Under the pieces are notes generated by a model, which saw only the letters and a program-made list of their open reading frames with translations, was not told the DNA's origin and made no database searches. From assembly GCA_950295325.1 (NCBI GenBank), contig OX485808.1, positions 37,036,527-37,096,526 on the forward strand: a stretch of DNA of 60,000 nt, written 5' to 3'. Numbering within the stretch: position 1 is the stretch's first letter; each line of letters begins with the position of its first letter. The DNA is from Polytrichum commune. Lineage: Eukaryota; Streptophyta; Polytrichopsida; Polytrichales; Polytrichaceae. Of the stretch, positions 57,235-60,000 are shown piece after piece. Made by a program: the position numbers and the translations under genes.

Positions 57235-57352
57235 GGGTACAACATAAATTAAGTCCTATGAAGGTCACCCATCCGAGTACTATTTTGGCGTTAGGCGGTT
57301 TAACCTCAGTTCCCATGGGATCCAGATTAAGGCCTTGGGTTTAAGCCACCCA
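57235..57352 (-). pseudogene. Degenerate 5S rRNA-derived sequence (118 bp)
   Basis: Read on the minus strand, AGTACTCGGATGGGTGACC matches the 3' half of plant 5S rRNA at 18 of 19 positions, including the box C promoter. Upstream, GGATCCCATGGGAACTGAGG and GTTAAACCGCCTAACG correspond to GGATCCCATCAGAACTCCGA and GTTAAGCGTGCTTGGG. The length is very close to the 120 nt of 5S. The 5' and 3' thirds are too changed for a working rRNA. It could be a 5S pseudogene, the head of a 5S-derived SINE, or the LTR of a Cassandra-type TRIM element; a primer-binding-like site downstream hints at the last. Confidence 0.82.
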
Positions 57353-57359
57353 AATAATA

Positions 57360-57975
57360 TCATAAACTTCAATGTCATGATAGTTATTGCATAATTGTTT
57401 TATGGTTTCCTTCTAATATGTGCCACATTAGGCAACTGTGATGAACCTTTTTATATATTAGTCGAGTCAGGTCAAAATACAGAAGAAATTGTCTTCAGAA
57501 TTGCAGTGCTTCAAGCATCCATCCCTCATGATCTGCACAACCACTCAAGAAACACAAGAAACTCTGCAAATTCACACAAGAAACTTTAAACCAGGAAAGG
57601 GCTTTTTATCACTGTCGTATGAACTCTTCTCAGGTTCATCCACATTTAAAACCCTGAACCCTAAAAACCTAAACACATGATTATGAAATCATTTACATGC
57701 ACCAAAGTCCACCATCGCTTCTCATTATTTTGAGGATGGATCCACGATGTGCACAATGCACTCCACCGCATTACAGAAGCTCAAGATATCTTCAAGTTGA
57801 ATTTACAGTCATACTACAAATTCTGTTCATTAACAAAAACAAGTCAACTTGTGAGGTGAATGTGCGTGTCTGCAAATAAACCAGATCTCACCACCTCATA
57901 TGATTCTTGCTTCTTGAATGTGCTGTTGGGTTTTGGTTTCATAGCACAAAGTGGAACCCGGTTCCAATTAGTACC
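57360..57975. other. Non-coding stretch
   Basis: No supported gene. Words AACCCTGAACCCTAAAAACC near 57650-57670 contain telomere-like CCCTAAA once. Confidence 0.45.
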
Positions 57976-57979
57976 TTCA

Positions 57980-58199
57980 CAATTTCCTGCACAATGTCTT
58001 CTTACAATTACAGCATGTATAAACATGGCTGCTTCAAGTACTGTATAGTATTTTCTGAAGTTATGGAAATAGAGAAACATGAAGAATAAATGTGCAATTA
58101 TGAATGCAATTGAAAACTTGTAAATTTTGCAGAAGGTGGTGTTGTTGTTGTTGACGAAATGTGAGTGTATATAAATGTATTGTTTCACTCCAATGTACC
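57980..58199 (+). repeat. ATGAAGC repeat body, copy 3
   Basis: CACAATGTCTTCTTACAATT, AACATGGCTGCTTCAAGTAC and TATTTTCTGAAGTTATGG align with the inverse of 55205-55400. The body leads to TATATAAATGTATTGTTTCA and then the tRNA-like module, exactly as in copy 2. Confidence 0.72.
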
Positions 58200-58266
58200 G
58201 TAGCCGAAGTGCTTAACCATCCTTTCATTAGATGAAACGGTTCCGGGTTCAACTCCTGGCGGCTGC
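58200..58266 (+). repeat. tRNA-like module, copy 2
   Basis: The 67-nt module begins GTAGCCG and ends CGGCTGC, a 7-bp acceptor-like stem with one wobble pair. CCGGGTTCAACTCCTGG forms a T arm with a B box, and TAGCCGAAGTGCTTAA fits an A box. An anticodon-like hairpin TTTC-ATTAGAT-GAAA has a 7-base loop with T in the usual position 33 and TAG as the would-be anticodon. The D arm is about five bases too short. No CCA is coded. Confidence 0.75.
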
Positions 58267-58398
58267 ATAATTTTCTTTTTTGAACATCTTCCGAAACAGT
58301 AGTCAGCGGAAATAATGTATGTGGCAGATGACTATTGTAAGTTGGATGTTTGATATGAATCAGACTTCTAACTTGTTTTTATAATCCTTTCACTGATA

Positions 58399-58486
58399 TC
58401 CATACATACACACATACATATATACATACACATATACATACACACATACACACATACACACATACATACATATATATATATATATA
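58399..58486 (+). repeat. (CATA)n, (CACATA)n and (TA)n microsatellite
   Basis: ACATACATA and ACACATA blocks merge into (TA)n at the 3' end. Confidence 0.9.
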
Positions 58487-58539
58487 ATACTCTCCCTAGA
58501 GAGTAGGCAGATCCTGTGATTGCATCTTAAACCTTTTCA

Positions 58540-58720
58540 ATTGTTTATACTGAACACCTATATTTGAGTCACAGTATGTGAATGTATGAATAGACACTAG
58601 ATGGACATTATGTTAAAAAAGGTTGGACTATGTGCTCAAAACTTATTAACCATTCTAGGCACAATAATCAACTCAATTGAGGGGGGCTACCTTGTCATTT
58701 TATATCTCTTGTAATTTTGA
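58540..58720 (+). repeat. Dispersed R3 repeat, fragment
   Basis: ACACCTATATTTGAGTCACA, GGTTGGACTATGTGCTCAAA and ACTTATTAACCATTCTAGGC match R3 interiors. Confidence 0.62.
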
Positions 58721-59430
58721 CTTGAAAAAACCATGGTAACAATAGGGGACGTTAGAAATTTTAATAGATTATTGTACAGGTCCAAGAAAATTCGTAACTC
58801 TGAAATCTAAGTTGAGAATAGCCATGGCAGTGAAGAAAAACTGACCATACAAGACATGTTAACCTTATGTTGAGTGCCCCTCCTCCCCCCCTTTTTGTGC
58901 CCAAATATTCAAATAAGTATGAGCTAACTTGGGTGGTAAATCTCCCCTTTTAGATTCACATTTGTCTTTAAACCACTTATAATATTTCTAGTGGATTGAT
59001 AAATTATTATTTTACACAGAGGAGCAACATGCATGGAAAGAGGCCCGAAAGAGAGCATTGAGAGCAAGTTTTCTAAACAGGGGTCACCATTCATACCCCC
59101 TATGTATTGTATTTTCATGAATTTCACAAAACTATTATAATCTTAAACAACCTTATGATGATGTTGTGGGTCGGTTGAAATTTGTGGCTTGTTTGTCTGG
59201 AACTCTGTGATTTCGAAGAGTTTTCTACAGCTCACTATGAAGTTTAGCTTGCGATTACGAAATGGATGACGCTCTGCTGCTGATCGCTCGAATTCGGTAC
59301 CTGCTAGTCCTCGAAGTCTTTTCTACTCTTCTGTGCTGCCAGCTTCGTTTCGGCACTGAAGGGCGGCATTATATCAAGGTGGCATTATATCAAGGTGGAT
59401 CCCTGTGGGGCGTCGAACCCACTGTCCAGG
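58721..59430. other. Non-coding stretch
   Basis: No supported gene. A perfect 16-bp tandem duplication GGCATTATATCAAGGT lies at 59365-59396. The 61-codon frame at 59262-59447 crosses it. Confidence 0.5.
59365..59396 (+). repeat. Perfect 16-bp tandem duplication
   Basis: GGCATTATATCAAGGT occurs twice in direct succession. Confidence 0.95.
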
Positions 59431-59645
59431 TTGATTTTAGAGCATAATCGGTCAAAACCCTGGAGGATCCAAGTCCACCCGCTTCCATGTAGATGTTCCG
59501 GTTTAGGTTATGCAAATTCAGTTGTGCTCTACAGATTCCTCTAAGATGATAGATTATTCTCCTGAACTCCTGAACTCCAATCGGTTGTTCTCAAACTCAT
59601 CTGGTTCATCTGTATCTAGCAGTTGCTTCTCTCCGTTCCTTGGTT
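59430..59645 (-). repeat. Dispersed CCGGTT repeat, diverged copy
   Basis: Reverse anchors are GAGCATAATCGGTCAAAACC, CCAAGTCCACCCGCTTCC, CCAATCGGTTGTTCTCAAAC and TCATCTGGTTCATCTGTA. It ends near CTTCTCTCCGTTCC. Confidence 0.72.
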
Positions 59646-59717
59646 GAACTCTCCTTGGCGATTTGCAATGTAGTACTTTTCTGCACTCAAGAGCACTTCC
59701 TGTCTGAAGTCAGCACT

Positions 59718-59860
59718 GTCAGGTATGTGGGTGTTATTTGGTTCGTTTTTCATGTTCTCCTACTTCTACTGATTAGCCTCACTGCAATCGACTCACAGAG
59801 ATCACCCTGAAAGCAAAACCCCAGGTAAATGAACCTACCCGAATTTGGGAAGGGCACAGA
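59718..59860 (+). repeat. Dispersed R3 repeat, end fragment
   Basis: AGGTATGTGGGTGTTATTTG then GTTCGTTTTTCATGTTCTCC match the terminus of the 53979-54348 element very closely. Similarity fades by about 59810. Confidence 0.65.
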
Positions 59861-60000
59861 GCCACTTCACTTCAAACTAGCTGTTCACGGCGAGCTTAAG
59901 GATTCGGCAATAATCACAGACGAAACCACAAGCAATTCAGCGCGAGGGAGGAAGGGCCGAATTTCTACTTGAATCCCTCGCTCGGAGCAATTGCGGGCTT
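59861..60000. other. End of window, GC-richer, unassigned
   Basis: The last 140 bases are more GC-rich and could approach a gene beyond the window. Nothing definite is visible. Confidence 0.3.

Noticed and set aside
59288-59303. Cloning-vector-like GAATTCGGTACC
   Set aside because: Neighbouring sequence does not match a polylinker, and the word is flanked by ordinary genomic repeats.

Overview
The window looks like gene-poor, repeat-dense nuclear DNA of a land plant or close relative. Reasons: long AT-rich stretches without sustained reading frames; many simple repeats and short inverted-repeat elements; relics of plant-type LINE, hAT and PIF/Harbinger elements; a degenerate plant-type 5S rRNA sequence; and a short TTTAGGG-type run. 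I cannot name the species. A non-seed plant or another large-genome plant is only a guess. No intact protein-coding gene, functional rRNA or canonical tRNA could be supported. The longest open frames (120 to 167 codons) are not convincing as genes.

Layout. From 1 to 9 kb there are MITE-like elements (866-1237, 1950-2487, 4707-5116, 5175-5392), a GC-richer island near 6.0-6.25 kb and a decayed LINE (about 7.73-8.79 kb). From 9 to 15 kb there are a tRNA-like sequence, a hAT transposase relic (about 10.03-10.37 kb), a 30-bp minisatellite (about 11.2 kb) and two Tourist-like MITEs (13421-13739, 14310-14806). From 15 to 24 kb there are further MITEs and a satellite array with a period near 218 bp (about 22.3-23.77 kb). 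From 24 to 33 kb there are paired Tourist-like MITEs, a full-length foldback with CACTA ends (25276-25604) and a 3.37-kb PIF/Harbinger relic (27039-30408) that itself carries a tRNA-like insertion. From 36 to 39 kb there are a Cys/His-rich coding relic and two adjacent long-TIR elements, one split by a younger insertion. From 40 to 54 kb the DNA is mostly dispersed repeats plus a long hairpin (52492-52579). From 53 to 60 kb there is a dispersed family carrying tRNA-like modules, the 5S-derived sequence (57235-57352), and more copies of repeats seen earlier.

How the parts relate. The strongest theme is PIF/Harbinger activity. One decayed transposase-bearing element with ends GGGCTGGTTTACACC shares the window with at least eight non-coding elements that begin with GGGC or GAGC-like termini and are flanked by TAA or TTA. 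One of these (4707-5116) has termini resembling those of the coding element. Pairs of these MITEs lie back to back, sharing a single TAA. A second theme is one sequence of about 210 bp that occurs both as scattered single copies and as a local tandem array. Element ends, target duplications and nested insertions were read by eye. Family names rest on remembered motif patterns, not on a database search.
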